From assembly GCA_047495785.1 (NCBI GenBank), contig JBLDXI010000010.1, positions 1,984,001 through 2,048,000 of the forward strand: a DNA stretch of 64,000 nucleotides, read 5' to 3'. This DNA comes from Lepidodermella squamata. Lineage: Eukaryota > Gastrotricha. Shown piece by piece: positions 1 through 14,200 of this stretch. The notes below the pieces were generated by a model. It saw only the letters and a program-made list of their open reading frames with translations, did not search any database and was not told the DNA's origin. Numbering within the stretch: the stretch's first letter is position 1; the number at the start of each line of letters is the position of its first letter. A program made the translations under genes and the position numbers.

Positions 1-325
1 CTCACCGCAGCTTGGCCGCGGTCGGCGTCGCGAGATGTCAAGTAGACGGTCCAGTTAGGGTTCGATTTAAGCAGGCTTTTGACCACGGCGTAGCCGATGC
101 CTTCGTCAGCGCCGGTGACCACAACCACTCGTTCGCCTTGGAACAGCGACTTGGGGTGAAGAATTTTCTGGATAGTCTGGAGAAGATGGAGAAACGGACA
201 TGAAATAGCCTGATTATAACCAAAATACTCACCTCCATTTCTGTCGTTAGTAAGAGAAATAAATGTTTAAATTGAGATCGAAACTGTGCGAAAAATGTGT
301 TGGTATTGATTTGAATCGAAACCAT
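1..325 (-). CDS. Short-chain dehydrogenase/reductase, carbonyl-reductase-like (5' part only)
   Basis: Two exons are visible on the minus strand, 325-233 and 176-6, joined in phase 0 across a 56-nt GT-AG intron; a further donor (GTGAG) lies at 5-1, so the gene runs off the left edge. The first exon encodes a short N-terminal extension of 31 residues with a hydrophobic patch (HLFLLL). The second carries the cofactor-binding signature TGADEGIG after a hydrophobic beta strand (RVVVV), then YAVVKSLL and a strand ending VYLTSRDADRGQAAV. This matches the start of carbonyl reductase 1-type SDRs, which reduce carbonyl substrates with NADPH; the Arg after the second strand fits NADPH preference in that family. 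The catalytic Ser-Tyr-Lys lies outside the window, so activity cannot be judged. The start Met at 325 is the first in frame but is not confirmed by homology. Confidence 0.8.
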
Positions 326-1055
326 CTCTTTTATAGGCGCATATTCTGTGCTAATTAATGATTACGATTCTGGTTGTTAGCCATGTTCGTTTTCATTTCG
401 CTTCGTTCGTTTCATTTTCGCCGACTTGTAATGTTTGCATTTTGCAAATCTCTCTTCACAATTGCACAATGTAAAACAAACTCATGTGGCGACAGTTACA
501 TAAAAGTAGTCAGTCTAAAGTCAGGCCTAGTCAATGGTGGCTATAGTCATGCGATCGTGCCGATTGGAAAAACAGCAAAAACATGGGAAAACCTCAAGAA
601 CTTGGGGCATAATATTTCTCTAATTCCCATAGTAGCGCAACCGAACCCACAAAGACTAGTGACCAGGCCCTGAATCAATCGTAAATAGCTGCAAACTTGT
701 GCATTTTTTAATATCGTTTTGTACCTTGATGGAATTAAAGGACTTTCTCAAAGGACGACTTAATAAAAAGACCATGCTGTCGGGAATATCAGCCGGCAAT
801 CAACGAATTTTTCTAGGCTCTAGATGGCAGGTTTAGTTCCATCCTGGCGAGCATAGCGGGATAAACTGCAGCCAGCTTTCGCCCTATTCACGGAAATCTT
901 GTCTGAGCTCTGAGCTTCATGAGCTAAGGAAACCAAAAAAGCTAAATAGAACGTAAAATCTGAATTTTATTTTGTTCATACAATTTAATGAGAAAAGCAA
1001 TAATGATAATATAAGACCAGAAACCTTGGAAGCACACAATAAATTCAAAAGCACA
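326..1055. other. Intergenic stretch, nothing recognised
   Basis: The spacer lies between the 5' end of the SDR gene and the 3' end of ACTR10. It holds a 99-codon open frame on the plus strand (374-673) with no recognisable motif and no clear splice context. I see no RNA gene or repeat in it. Confidence 0.5.
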
Positions 1056-2963
1056 CTAGCATGTCGAAATGTTCGGATCAGTCGGCGCCAAGTTCTCCTG
1101 GCCAGGCGCCACCGGGATCAACGACGGCGTAGTCAGCCAATCCGCAGTAAGCACCTTGCTGCAGAAAAACTGCGCCCCCTCGCCGTGCAGGCGAATTTCC
1201 GAAAAATACTTATCCCTAGTTATGGTCCGTTGGGTCGCGACCTCGAGAAAACCGAAAACGGCCGCGCCAAACCACGTTAAATTTTCACTGGGAACCGGCG
1301 ACAGGGCACATTTGAACGACTTTAAGCTGGTTACACTAGCCGGCAACCGACGCCCGTTGATCTCCCCGGTTTTTACCGCATTCTCCAGTTCGGCACATAG
1401 CCGATTACCGAAACCTGGCAATGACACAACACTTCCGACTAGAACAATGCGATCGGCTAGAATTTTCCGAGCATCAATCGGGCACCGATCTAAGGCGTTT
1501 AGAATCAGTTGGGTTATCGACCCAGTGTCCGAATCTGGGTCGAAAAGTGCCTCGCCCAAACTTTCCCGAACCGACCCGGGTACAACCAGAGGCGCGGATC
1601 TCCCGCCGAACGACGACTGGTAAGTCGAATCGCCAGCTTTCGGGCTCGGTTCTTTGCCCTCCTTCCTCAATTTTGCCCGGTCGAATCTATCAATGAAACA
1701 ATGCGTCTTCGAAATTACGTCATCCATGACTGAATCGTCGAGTTCAGCCCGCGGCCAATTGTGGTTTTCGACTAGATTCGACCGTAGATTATCGACAATT
1801 TGGCGATAACCAATCGCGGCTGATTCAACTGATTTGATTAGGGCGACATTTTCGTAGACTGGGATTACGCTGGTTTCAAACGCGTCGCAGTCTACGACAA
1901 GGCCTGACCGCCAACCGAGGCCGAAAAGTGAGAAAAGCGGGCCTGGCGCGACGAAAACTGACGCGACTTGGATATCGGTGAACAGGACGCTGAGTAGCAT
2001 TTTTCTGAACCATAGCGGGAGGAATAGCGGCTCTGAGATGATGACGGTTTTGTCTTTTGGCGTCAGCAGAATATGGCGGATGAACAGGTGGTTGATGAAA
2101 TCGATCAGTACAAATCGCAGCTGCGCTTCGTTGTCAATGTCCAAAATCTAAGCAAAATAGCACAGTTTTAAATGGAGAAAAGTGTCTTACAAGGTTCCAG
2201 CACAAAAATTAAGCGTCTTAGCCTCACGTCGCTCACCGGTACGAATGCTGCTCTCTCCCGTTAGACAATTTACCTCCACCTCTGATTATTTCACGGCAGC
2301 GTGATAGCAAACGTGCTCGCAAACACAACCCCTTGATGTTGACAAAATCAACAACTTCGACCGAGAGCAGGAAACCCGCGCTAAACCAGTGTGTTTCAAG
2401 GGGTCTAAGAGGTTTAAATTTATACACCAGACTTTTCTTTCATCAAAATTGAGAAAACGGGAGTTTTTCTTCCGCGTTAGTTCGGTTTTATGTGCATTTA
2501 TAGACTACTTTCAAATGGTTTCGGGGCATGAAAACCAGCATGCTGTCTAATAACGCTCTTCTGCAGTTAATTATGGTTAAATAATAAGCAGCAAAATGAA
2601 ATTGCTCACATTTTTGGCATTTTCAATCTGGCCGCCAGTTGGGGAGACAACTTTAGTCGGAAACACGCTTCGAGGCTTCGCTTCCCCTGCAAAACCGACC
2701 CTGAACATGAAAATACGAAAAATTAGTTTCGACTTCGTTTATAGCCTTTTGAGCACAAACTTAGTGAATCGATAACCGAGCTCGATGACAACGGTAGTTT
2801 TCTCAGAGAAACTGAATGTTCGCAGGCGCGAGCTCAGGTCTGAAGTCAATGAAGATGAGCCGAACGTCGTACCGCCAATCACCGAACCGGAACTGGAACC
2901 GGTCGACGAAGTGATAACAGACATATAACTTGATCGCAAAACAAAGTCTAAAACGGAAAACAT
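1056..2963 (-). CDS. ACTR10: Actin-related protein 10 (Arp10/Arp11), dynactin pointed-end subunit
   Basis: Three exons: 2963-2761, 2700-2610 and 2147-1056; introns are 60 and 462 nt and the joined frame is 461 residues (human about 417). Exon 1 ends with the first phosphate-loop strand (EKTTVVIELGYRFTK), exon 2 continues VGFAGEAKPRSVFPTK, and exon 3 gives NHLFIRHILLTPKDKTVII, the Arp10-like GLGWRSGLVVDCD and CPIDARKILADRIVLVG. This order and wording follow ACTR10 rather than conventional actin. The protein caps the pointed end of the Arp1 filament in dynactin and so helps dynein-driven transport. Residues 1 to about 45 are a Ser/Gly-rich extension; a second Met at 2924 is an alternative start. 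Another dynactin actin-related subunit, ACTR1, lies at 28332. Confidence 0.92.
2148..2609 (-). other. ACTR10 intron 2
   Basis: A 462-nt intron with a GTGAGC donor at 2609 and a CTTAG acceptor at 2148. No element is recognised inside. The short open frame 2233-2427 has no homologous feel. Confidence 0.6.
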
Positions 2964-3116
2964 AATAATAATTCATCAGGTAGAATTATTGCTTAAAATT
3001 GTATTAGGCACCAAAATAATTGAAAAATCACAAAAAATGGGAGTCACCGAACAATAGTCATCTTCATTGACTTCAGACCTGAGGTTAAGAAAGTAGCTCG
3101 ACAAACGCACAGTTCA

Positions 3117-3685
3117 TTGCGGATAGCCAGTAATCGTTCACATTTAAAGATACCTAAAAACAATAATTTCGCAATTAGTCTTGATATACTTAACGACTAT
3201 TCAAATTGCGAGGGTCAATATAGCGATGGACGAAACCATCTTTCGAGTAGGTCCGATGTGTTTTCGCTACGTAAGTATCTACCGATTGCCGAATCCGTGA
3301 TTGTAGACTTCAACGATGACAGAGCTCATGTATTCATATTTAACGATCTTGCGGCTTCGTTTCTGAACAAGATTCAAGTCGGTGACATTAGCCCTATAAC
3401 GGCTGTGAATTTCTGTACGTTTCGATGAGTCATTCACTGACAAAATCATGGAAAATCTGGTGCCGCTTGCTATTGCGGCGTCTATCAAACTTAACGACTA
3501 CGAACACGATTCTGTTTTCGCCCAGTCGCTGCATGGCTTATCGCTGCCTCGGATTCCCGAAACGAGTTTACGGTCCTGCCTGGCTGGCCACAACGACCTT
3601 TGTCAGAATTATACATAATTCGGTAGACACTCTGAATGCTGTCTTCAATTTATCAGCAGTAGACTATGATTCGTTCAATAACTAG
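3117..3685 (+). pseudogene. Broken unknown coding relic
   Basis: An open frame from 3117 ends at a stop at 3426-3428, but the coding look continues one frame over from about 3424, reading DESFTDKIMENLVPLAIAA and onward to about 3620 before another stop. The switch suggests a single protein broken by a frameshift or by an unseen intron. The composition (balanced GC, acidic segments) looks protein-coding, yet I recognise no family. It resembles in style the decayed open frames in the large introns of Sos and TRMT6, so it may be mobile-element debris. Confidence 0.3.
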
Positions 3686-5298
3686 TATATCAAGTCATTT
3701 GATTGGTTCCAAGTTTTTCATGGATGTGACGTGGATCTGATTTACACGCCCTTTCTTCCTCTTTTTGGAGGTTATTCACACAGCTGGCTTCACCGACGAG
3801 TGCTTACAACAGAAGTGGGTTGCTCTTGCAATGGATGGCGTGTTTCGATGGGTGCGAAAAACGGCGTTGGTGAGCCAATTTTACGGAATGAAATTTAATT
3901 GCTACGTGTTTCTTGCACGTCAGGGGCGAGCGATTCTGAGGCGAAAGTTTCGCAGGCTCATCGTGTTTCACTGCCTTGACACATTTTGTTGAAGATGCCA
4001 GTTGAAAAAAACTTGTAATTTTTTAATCAGATGTTTTCTCGCCCCCTACCGCTCAGTTCAAGTCGGACCACTGCGTAATTAATTGCCCGTTTCATGACAT
4101 TCACAGTTAACGATAAAATCGCTGAGCAGAGGTTTCTCATGTAAACTCGGAACCAAACAAAATTGAGATGGCAAGTACTGAGTATAAGAGGTTCTATACG
4201 TCCTTGTTGCAAACAATTTTCCTTTCTTGCTGTGATTGGCCGAATAAAATGCCTCGTCGTCGCAAAACTACCTTCTCCATTCATCATTTTTCCTGAATAT
4301 ACTTCGTGAATTAAAGGATTGAGTGAATTATTTGCGTCTTGGCCTCTGATGAATTTAGTTGTACTCATTTTGCTTCAATAATTAAAATTATAGCAATACC
4401 TCGTTGTTATCGATCAGATACAGCTTGAGAACGCCACAGGAGTTATCACCATTTCAACTGTTAAGCCCGAGCTGGAACATCGCTATCATTTGAATCAAAC
4501 AACAAAAGGCCTAGAGAACACAAAGTTGAATAATACAAGCAGTTAAAACCAAAGTTTCTTCGAATTTATTCTCCAGTAACACGAAACACGTTTTATCTTG
4601 TATAACTGTTTTCTAGATTTCAGCAACGATAGGAAGCTCATTTTTATTGTTTCAAATCAGCAGAGAATTACGCGATTTCAGCACAGCGAGCAGAAAAAAT
4701 ACGCAAAAAACACATGCATCAATATAATATGTAATAGCAGTCACCATTTAGTTTTATAGCTTTATCATAATTTAGTCAATATTAGTAAAATCATCCGAGT
4801 TTTTTCAGTTCATCGACCCATAATAAACGCACCCGACATCAAATATACCAGCAAATGAACCAGGAATAAGCCACACGTATTCAACAACCGCGAGAAAAAT
4901 CACACGTCAATTTTTCACATTCAAAAATGGGAAAAATCCCGATCCGGGAAGAAGAAAATACCGCACAGTTCAACGGAAGCAGTCCATAATATATGATAAT
5001 CGGGAAAAATCATCGCAACATTGCAAAATTCACGATAAATTAATCGAGGAAAATCGCGAAAATTTGACCCATAAAACGCTTTGGCCGAATACAATCTTTA
5101 AAACACGAAAATGCCTCACAAATACTGAGGAAATGTCAACCTTTTCATTATTGAATTTTCAAAGTTTCAACAATTTCAACTCAATTTTTGTGGGGCATTT
5201 CAAGGGTTGTTAAAACCGAGTTTTTACATGAGCATGAATTTCCAGCGAAAACGTGAAATATATAAAATCGAGATTGTTTAGTTTTTATTTGTTAGTCA
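3686..5298. other. Intergenic stretch between Sos and ACTR10
   Basis: Mostly AT-rich spacer downstream of Sos. Short open frames at 3765-3992 (plus) and 4027-4368 (minus) show no recognisable domain. No repeat or RNA gene was noticed. Confidence 0.45.
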
Positions 5299-8200
5299 TC
5301 ACTGCGAGCCCTCACGAGATGGCGGCGGCGGCGGCTCTCGGTGCGACGAGGCCTGGGGCGGGGTCGGGTACTCGAACCGGGTGACGCCCACCCCGGGTCC
5401 GGTACTAGGACCCGCTGAAGTCGGGCCGCTAGTCGAGGCAGAATACGGTGGGAGCGGCGGTAGAGATCGCGGGGGTAAGGCCGGAGGGGCATTCGAACCA
5501 GCACTCGAACTCGAGTAGCCACTAGAAGCCGAATTTGTCGAAAACGAGGGCGAGGGTAGTGGCCTTGAAGGTAGACCCGGCGGCGGAGGTGGTAGCAGAG
5601 AACTCGCCCCGGCGTGGTCGGCCGGTCTCGGCGGTAACGGCGGCGGGATTTGCCCCGACGGATTTGACGGCGGCAGTTGCGCGAAAAAGTGTTGCAAATG
5701 GCCGATGGAGGCCGAGGAGGGCGGAGTCGGGAATGTGCTGGGGGTGCTGGGCAGCGAGCTGGCGGATGAGGGCCCGCGCGAGTCGGTCGACGAGTCGTGG
5801 TCTTGGTGGTTGAAAGACGCGGCCGGTGCGAGGACTAACGGCACGGCTCGAGCGGCCCGGCGCGTAGCACTGCCCGGGGCTTTGACTGGGTTCGCCAGGT
5901 TCGAGTTGCTGCTCGTGTTCGAGCTGTTACTCGCCAGGGTGTCTCGACTCGCCCGGCGGCCGTTCGTCGCGGCTGCGGCTTGAACGGCTAAAAAATCAAA
6001 GCGAGAAATTATTTTTTCTAGATTTTTTACAGCCAACCAAAAATCAAAAATTTTAATATAAAATGTTGTGTATAAAAATTCAAATATGATAATTTCAGCA
6101 AATATTATAAAAATTAATTTTGAGAATTTTCCAAAAAATTTTGGAATTCGAGTTTGAAGGAATTTGTTTAATTGTTGTCATTTGCTAATGATAGAATTTT
6201 ATACCTGAAATCGCCGGTGGTGCAGCGAGCGGGAAGTCGAATTTGCGCGGGAAAACCGGCGGGCTGCTCGGGTTACCCCTCTGCCGAGGTTCAATTTCAT
6301 ACGACAATTGGTACAGCAACTCATCGAAATCGTCACGTGACATTTCCCGGTCACCTCGCGCGTCCAACCGCTCGAAAAACGCACAAATCTCAGGCTCGAC
6401 CTCCAAGTTGTACGGCGTGTTCTGGTACTGTTGAATCTCCGTCACAAAGTCAGCAGTTCGCCGCCATTTCGTAAAATTTATCACCGGCTTCTCAGCACCT
6501 AAAAAAATGAATTCATCAAATATTATAAAAACTACAATTAATCAAGGAAACTCAATTTTTAAATATTTGTTTAAATAATTGAATATTTTCTTAATTTTGC
6601 AAATTTAAAATTTAAAATTTTTTAATTCAATTTCATTTTAATTTATTTTATTCCTCCATTTGAAAAGCTTACCTTTATCAGTGAGATAATCCCGATTTCC
6701 CTCGTCGACGTGCAGCAACCGTGACAGCCACATTCCAAGAAAAGGCACACAGGGCGGGTTGCACATGCGCAACTTCTGCGCATAGATGCGGTTATGATTC
6801 TCGCCCAGGGCCATCGCCTCCTCGATCAGCGCCCATTTCTCCTTCGCAATCGCCTCCTTCGTCAACGCCAGCCGGCCGACACAGCCGGACGAAAACGTCG
6901 AGGCAACGCAGAATTGCCCGCTGAAATTGTTCAAACGCCGAAATTCGGCTAGAATATCAGCGATCCGCTCGCACACCGCAACCCGCTCCTCCAAATTTTT
7001 CGTCTCAACTATATTTCGCTCGAACCAAAACGTCAGTTCGTTGTGAAATTCAATCGCCTTCATGACGTTGGGCGAATTTTCGTACTTGGCCGCTTTTGTC
7101 CAGGCGGTTGCGATGAGCTCGCAAGGGCGAATTTTCGAGTAAGCGGCAAATTCTAGCAAGGTGACTTGCCGAGCCAGCTCTGCCGGGTGCATGGTCATGA
7201 GGCCGAGGGGCCGGTCTTTCAAATGGTACAAAATAGCGGGAGGGTCTTCGTCGAAAACAACGAGCCGGGTCGTCGCTTCTTCGCCGATTTTTTCTATGTG
7301 CGACAACAGGCGTGAGACCCATCGGCGCAGGTGAGGCGCCCGGATGGCTTTGATGAAGTCGACGAGGTCCTGGCGCAGTTGCGGGTCGTCCGAAAAATCG
7401 TAGGAGTGGTTCAAAATCCAGTGGCGGATGAAATTGAGCACTCTAAAAAGATGAATTCCATATTACTATTCAACCATTTTTGAAATCTCAAAGAATTAGA
7501 AACTAGTTCAAAATTTGAAATTAATAAATAGTGATTTCAAGCCATTGAACACCATTTTTCGATTATTTTCGGAATTTTAGGTCATCTCCTGCAATGGCTC
7601 ACTCAGCAGTAACAGTTACTTTTGGCGAGTCAAATTAGGGGCGCTGCATTAAAATAAACAGTTCTGCAGAGAGTCTTTTGAAAAGCGAAAATCTATTCTG
7701 ATTTTTCGAAACTTTTTCAAGGCCTTTTTGGCACGACGGTGATCATTTTGTCATAATTGGTGACGACGATGACCTCCTGCTTGCATTTCGATTGAACGCG
7801 GGGCCTTTGCATGTTACTGTCTATTTTGGAAAATATCTCGAGGATCTGATGGCATTAAAACCGTCCTAGTCCCAAAAGGTCGAGGATTTGCCAAGAATGA
7901 TTTCAGGCATTTATGAAAATCCCCTCTTCTCATTACTCTTTCTCATTACTACCAAACTCGTTGAACAGCCCGCTATCAGTATCAAAGCTGAAATCTAAGC
8001 GCCGAAGATATGACCTCTTCAACCAAATATATGTCGTGAAGGGCTGGTGCAAGCCCATTATTCGAAGAGGCTTGTCATTCTCTATAACGTCGATCACGTC
8101 GATTTCCATGGCCACCGCCCCATCGACCGCGGTACATGGGTGCGAGATGGGAAAATACCGAATTTCGCTACAAGCCGAATCGGCCTATAAACATCAAGAA

Positions 8201-11200
8201 TATGGCGGCGGTTATAAATTGACAGGAAATGTTATCGGGCCGAGTTTACACACATTTTCTCAAGTAGAATAACTCTATATACATCTTGGCTTGTTCTCGA
8301 AAAAATGGAGCGTCAAAATATTTCCGTCTATCCAATAAACAGCCACAACGAGGTGTTTGTAGCGGCCCGTGATGCACAACGGTTCTAAATATGCTGAATT
8401 CCTTTCACTTGTTCACCTTGTTTTCTGTAGATTAATGTAACCAAAGAAGCCAGCAATAGTTATACTGGTCGGCCAACTGACTATACTAGCGGAGATCAAG
8501 CAAAGGTGCTGCTGGCTCAAGTAGCTCTAGAAAGATATGATTTCCCAGCTAGGGCCTGCTGCTCGGGCATATCAACAACACCAGTTTGCAGCTCGGCAGG
8601 CAGCAGCATTAGTGGCCAATGCCTCACGAAAACGAAAAATCGAGTGTAGATACGTCGCTCTACGCCTTGGTGAATATTACTACCACGGAAACAATGTACT
8701 ATGCTTCGCCAATATGCTGTTACTGTTATCTAGCGAATCGCGAATTTCAGTGCTTTAGAGCCTCACGCAAAGTGTAAACAATATGATTGATGAACTTGAA
8801 TTATCATATTGATGAACGAATAAATGAATTCGGTTCAAATGTGCAGCTTGAATTCGCTCCAACTCAAGAATTGGTCCAAGAGCCATAAGGCTGTGTCCGA
8901 AAGCGAAAATGAGCCTTACGTTATCGATTACTCCATCGAAGAAGACAGCGAACCCACCCAGCAAGGCCCCTGCATTCACTCCACCATCGTCATCATCGTT
9001 TCGCTGAGTGGTCCAGGCCGCCCAGCACTCCTAAGTCGAGCTGAAAGGCCGGGCCTGTATTGGAGGTTTCAGGATCGTCAAACTTCGAAATCAACTCCGA
9101 TGCTGCCGATGTAGCTCGTCGAGTTCGCCGAGGCGCAAAAACGCAAAGCTTTTCGCAATTTGAGTAACTAAACGTGTCGACTAAACTTGTTCTGACTTAA
9201 TTAAACTAATTTTATTATGCTGTTAATGTGTGCGTTCCTCACTTGTAATAGCTCTAGCGGCTTGCAAATAATCTAAATAATAGTAGTTCAGACAATGCCG
9301 GGTAAGGAATAATTTGCTGAAGGTTAAAATATTTCTAATATTTTATATATTTTATATATTTATATATTATATATATATTTCAAATTTCTAAATTTGAATT
9401 AATTCTCACGTAAATGAACCCCTTCTTACCTGAATTGCACTGGTTTGACGTATTCCTTGCGAAATTTGCGAATCTCGGCAATCTGCCGCCGCTCATCGTC
9501 CGACTCGAAAAAGCCCTGCGACACCGACTCCTGCTCGCTGGAATTGACAAATTCCGGCACATTGAACCGGTCGATGAGCAACCGCAACAGATCACGCGGT
9601 TTACAAAACGAGCGGTACGTCGTCGCGAACGCTTTCATAAATTTCGTATCAGAATAATCGTGATAAGTCAGCCGTTCGATGAGTTTAATCAGCGTCGCGC
9701 CTTTAATGACCGGCGGGCCGTTGAATGACACTGAAACCGCGCCATTTTCCGGTGAAATTTCGTCGAAAATAATATTTTCCCTACTATCAGGCTCGGAAAA
9801 TTTGTAACTACTAGGGATGAGTTGTAAATTTAGTGGTTCGTTCAAAATCGTGTCCAAAACTCGGTCGATCGAAGGTTTCGATAACAGCCACAGCAAATTG
9901 TATAGCCATTGTTGTTTTTCGTGTTGAGACGAAGTTAGTAGGATAAACGACCCCTTTGAATGGCCGACAGATAGCAGCGAGTTCATGGTTGATGAAGAGG
10001 ACACGGATGAGGCGAGGGATATCGTGTCTGACGTTGAGTCTGTCATGGCGGTTGGCGAGGCGGAAGAGCCGGACGACGATTCGGATATCGAGTAGTTTTC
10101 GACTTGAAACGCATTCGCGTACTCGGCACAATCGGCGAGATCAACCAGGCGAACGTTCGCATTTCGAAGCGTCAGTTTTTCTTTAACCTGAAAATAGCAA
10201 AAATCATCAAATTTTCATTACAAATTTTGTTATAAAAAGTTAACAAATAAAATAAAATATGTTTCTCGAAGTTGAAATTCATTTTTTGACAGTTCCATGA
10301 CAAAACAATAGACCACCCGCTTATATTATGCCCTCTAGCCTTACATTTTCGGTCTAATGAAAATTCAAAACTTTTTTCGAGTACACTTTTCGAGTCACTT
10401 TTCGAATAATTTTAGGAATTTGAGGCAAAGCTTGATTTCAGGATTGAACACTACGTCTCAGGCAGAAAGTTACGCTGAATTCAATGAATATTCATTTAGA
10501 ATTATATTGGTCAGCATTAGGACCCTTAAGGTTCCCAAAGAGTGGCTTCAGGCCCATTGAACATTCCAAACTTTGGTTCCGCTGAAGCAGATTAGGTTCC
10601 GCTTACCGCACATTTGGTTCATGTAAAAGGAGGACCCATTTAAAAAATTTGAACAAAACACTGACTCGAAGCAAAAATTCGAGGATAGGCTCGAATATTT
10701 TCCCAGTTAGTAGTTGATTTTACGCTATTTTACCTTGTAAGTATAGCCCAGATTAGCCGGCGTGGCCGAGGCTCCAGAAACCGAACTGAGTCGTGCGATG
10801 CCCGACCGTGAAATCGACCCGGAGCCGCTTGCAACAGGCGAGCGTTTACACAACAGCAGCAGCGTATCAAACAGCAGGACATACCGCTCGGACGGTGGCC
10901 GTCGCGATCGATCAGCATGATGCTTGAAAACCGGACCCTCATGCACGAGCTCCGTACAACAATTCTCCAACGGCTTGTCCCTGCTCCACGATTCCAGTTG
11001 CTTACCCAATTTCGCAACTTCTTCCAACGCTTCTTGCCTCGTTTTTTTGCGGGGTCGCTGCAAAATTTTCTGGTACGGATTGAGCCGAGCCCGAAGTGGG
11101 TGTAGCACTGAAATAGCTTGATGCAGGAGATTTCGATCTTCCGGCGTGTTTTGAACACCCTCCGCCGGCTCTTCTGAACTCAATTTCTCCAAATGATCAA

Positions 11201-14200
11201 AAAACTGCCAAACATGCTGTAGTGGCCGTATGAGCAGCTTCGGCAGCACATACCGGCAGCAATCCGCGTAATTTCGAATTCGATTACTAAAATTCGACCC
11301 AACTTCTAATCGCTGATAATTTTCGGATTTAGCCAGAAAACTCAGGAGTAAATTCAGCGAGGCTGGCGATAGCACTGTCTCGGCATAGGTTCGATACGCG
11401 TCTAGAACAGCCTCGCCCGCCAGCTCGAGCAGCGCCTCGCCTATCAGTGGCGTATTCGACTCTTCAGCGGCTTCGATCGTGTCTTCAAGGGTCGACAGCA
11501 CGGTATCAGCCGCGGCTAGCACTTCGTCGATGTTGCCGAAAATCGCTTCGATCGATTTCGGGTCATTTGCGATGACGCTGATTGGCTGTTTGAACAGCCG
11601 GATTGTTGTGTGAAGATCGCGCACGTTCGTATTTTCTTCCGTGTACAGCCGGCGCACTTGTTCAGCGTAGTCCAACTGCGGTTCATACGATTGACATTGA
11701 CCTAAAAATAAAATAAGGAACATTATAGGAAATCCGGATTTTTAATCTCAAAAATCGTTATTAAATTCAATATCATCAAATTAAATCAAATTAAATCAAA
11801 TCTCGAAATTTCTTGCGGGTCAAGATTGTTGACAATAATTATAAAAAAAACCACCAATAAATTCAGCGTAAGATTCTCTCTAAGACAGAGTGTTCAATTC
11901 AGAATTCATGGTAAGCCTAAAATTCATAGAAATTTTCAAAAAATTAATTTTTGCATATTGCAAATTTGGTTCCGCTACAGCAAATTAGGTTCCGATCACC
12001 GTAAATTTGGTTCCGCTATAAGATATTCTGTTAAATAAATTCTCTCGCTAGAATTTAGGATTCATATAAAAATCAAGTTTTCAGATTTAAAAACGCAACT
12101 TGCAAATTTTGAATTAATGATAATTTTCAACCTTGTCCCGGAGTCATAGTGACCATAGAAATCGTGTCGCATAGCGTGCTCGGGCCAATCGTCGGTATTG
12201 ATACCACGGATGAGTTGTCCTCGTTCAACAGCAAATTCTCCGGCGACGTGTCATCTTCCGACTGCGATCGTGATTTGCCTTGAATCAACGCTGCGCTGTC
12301 GGCACTCGCGAAGATAGACAAGAAACACCGATCGGCTGATATCGCTGTTTTCACCTCCGATTCGCCAATCACTTCAACGGCGAGTTCGATAACGTATCGC
12401 CGCGCGAATACCAAAATATCCGAGACAATTACCTAGATATTAAAAATTAAAATATTAAAATCAAAGTTGTGTAATGTGTTGCGGTTGAAGCCGAATTTTG
12501 AAAAATGCGCTGTTTTTGTTGGTTAATAAAAATAATTTCGATGTAAATCAGATCCTGCGGTTAGACAGGTTAACACTATTCATCTCTTTCCTAGCGTTTA
12601 CGACGGTGAAGTAATCGGTCTAGTCTCTTCTATTCATTGGCTGACCAGGATATCGGCTTTGCATGTCTCAACGCAGCCCAGAAATTCAGACAGGAGACGC
12701 GTCCCTCTTTAAAGACTCCTTTAAACAAATCTCTGGCTGAAAGAGGATGGTAGTTTTGCTCGAATGATGGCCCCATTCAATTATTCATGTCCTTAGTTAT
12801 TTTAGTTGCGTTGCTTTTGTTTACAACGAAAATAAGCAGTATACAGCAATTTATTCATATTCAACATTTCACTGAGTTTCATCAGGATTGCATTGTGGAC
12901 TCGGTAGAAAAATTAATCAAATAATTCTTAATTTCGATATTCCTATTTCCTATTGATACAACTCTGTTTTTGCGCATGTATTTCGACGGCACACTAATAA
13001 AACGCTACTGGCTTAGCCGTCTGGTGTGCGACAAAACGTCTTCTTTGCCCTAGAGATCGATATGCTGTTAACTTTAACCGACTTTTTAACCGATCTATGT
13101 ATCGGCCTCTACACGTGGAAAATGCTTCTCTGGCTGATCTCTGATTCTGCCATCTAATTATCAAAGTGTTGTAAAATCTAACGAAAATCCGGATCTTCTA
13201 CTGAATCGACGTGACGTCGATGGAAAAACTTGAATTTATAATTTTAAGGTGGTTTTTCGGCCGCTTGAGGAGAAGCGAATGACAATTACAGTGAACAAGC
13301 CTGATCTCACCGATGATCGTATTATAGCCGAAAGATGCGCGAACTTTACAACCCAATTTATCGAGGATCTATACTACCTGTCGGCTCGAACAATGGATCG
13401 CAAGTCATCGCAATGGACCCTTTTGAAGCAGCGCTAAATAATTTCGATGTCTGTTATCGCTATAGCATAACAGTCAATACGCCGTCGCCGCAGATTGTGT
13501 CCAATCTTGGCGTAACGTCCGATCGCGCGAGCACAAACGTGCCCACTACGATCCAACTAACGGAAGCCGGAGCTACGAAACGCCGTAGTACAGATGCTGT
13601 CAACAACGACTATAACCAGAAGCAACAGCGAACCGAAAAACTCGACTGTGCAGTGGAGCCTGAAAATGACAGTCCCGATTTGCTGAACATTTCGTCCCAT
13701 GTTTTGTTCAACAACTTCTTAACCCTAGAAATCAAAGAAACTCTTGAGAATCGTTCAGTTGTCATAGCTATATGGCAGTTTGCAACCATCACGCTCAACT
13801 CTCGTTACAGAATTTGGTCATGACTGGCCGGCCTGGTGCTTATTCTTCTCGGCCCATTGATCGCAAACCAGGGGGCTGTCTGGGCCTAATAACTTCAGTC
13901 ATATCATTTTTGTTCATCGTTTGGAAATTTTCCTCTTCAGTGTTGAAAAAGTCACCCATCATTCTGGCAGGCACCTTATTAATAACATGGCTAATATTTC
14001 CATTCCTTATTTGAATAGGCTTTATTGTTAATTGACATGGAGCAATTTTTAGCCGGTTTGCTTTCCGGCGCTGCCTTCACTGCTGCTGCTACGGGTGCAT
14101 ACCACTTAATATCGCGACATCGCCGGGCTGGCAACGACAACGCCGTGGAACTGGGGCAACTTCTGAACACCACTACTGTCAGCTCGACGGCGTCGACCGC

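Noticed and set aside
374-673. 99-codon plus-strand open frame
   Set aside because: No motif, no splice context, and composition like spacer.
10570-10620. GGTTCCGCT units as tRNA-derived SINE B-boxes
   Set aside because: Units are repeated in tandem at both inverted ends and no A-box is found; a TIR sub-repeat explains them better.
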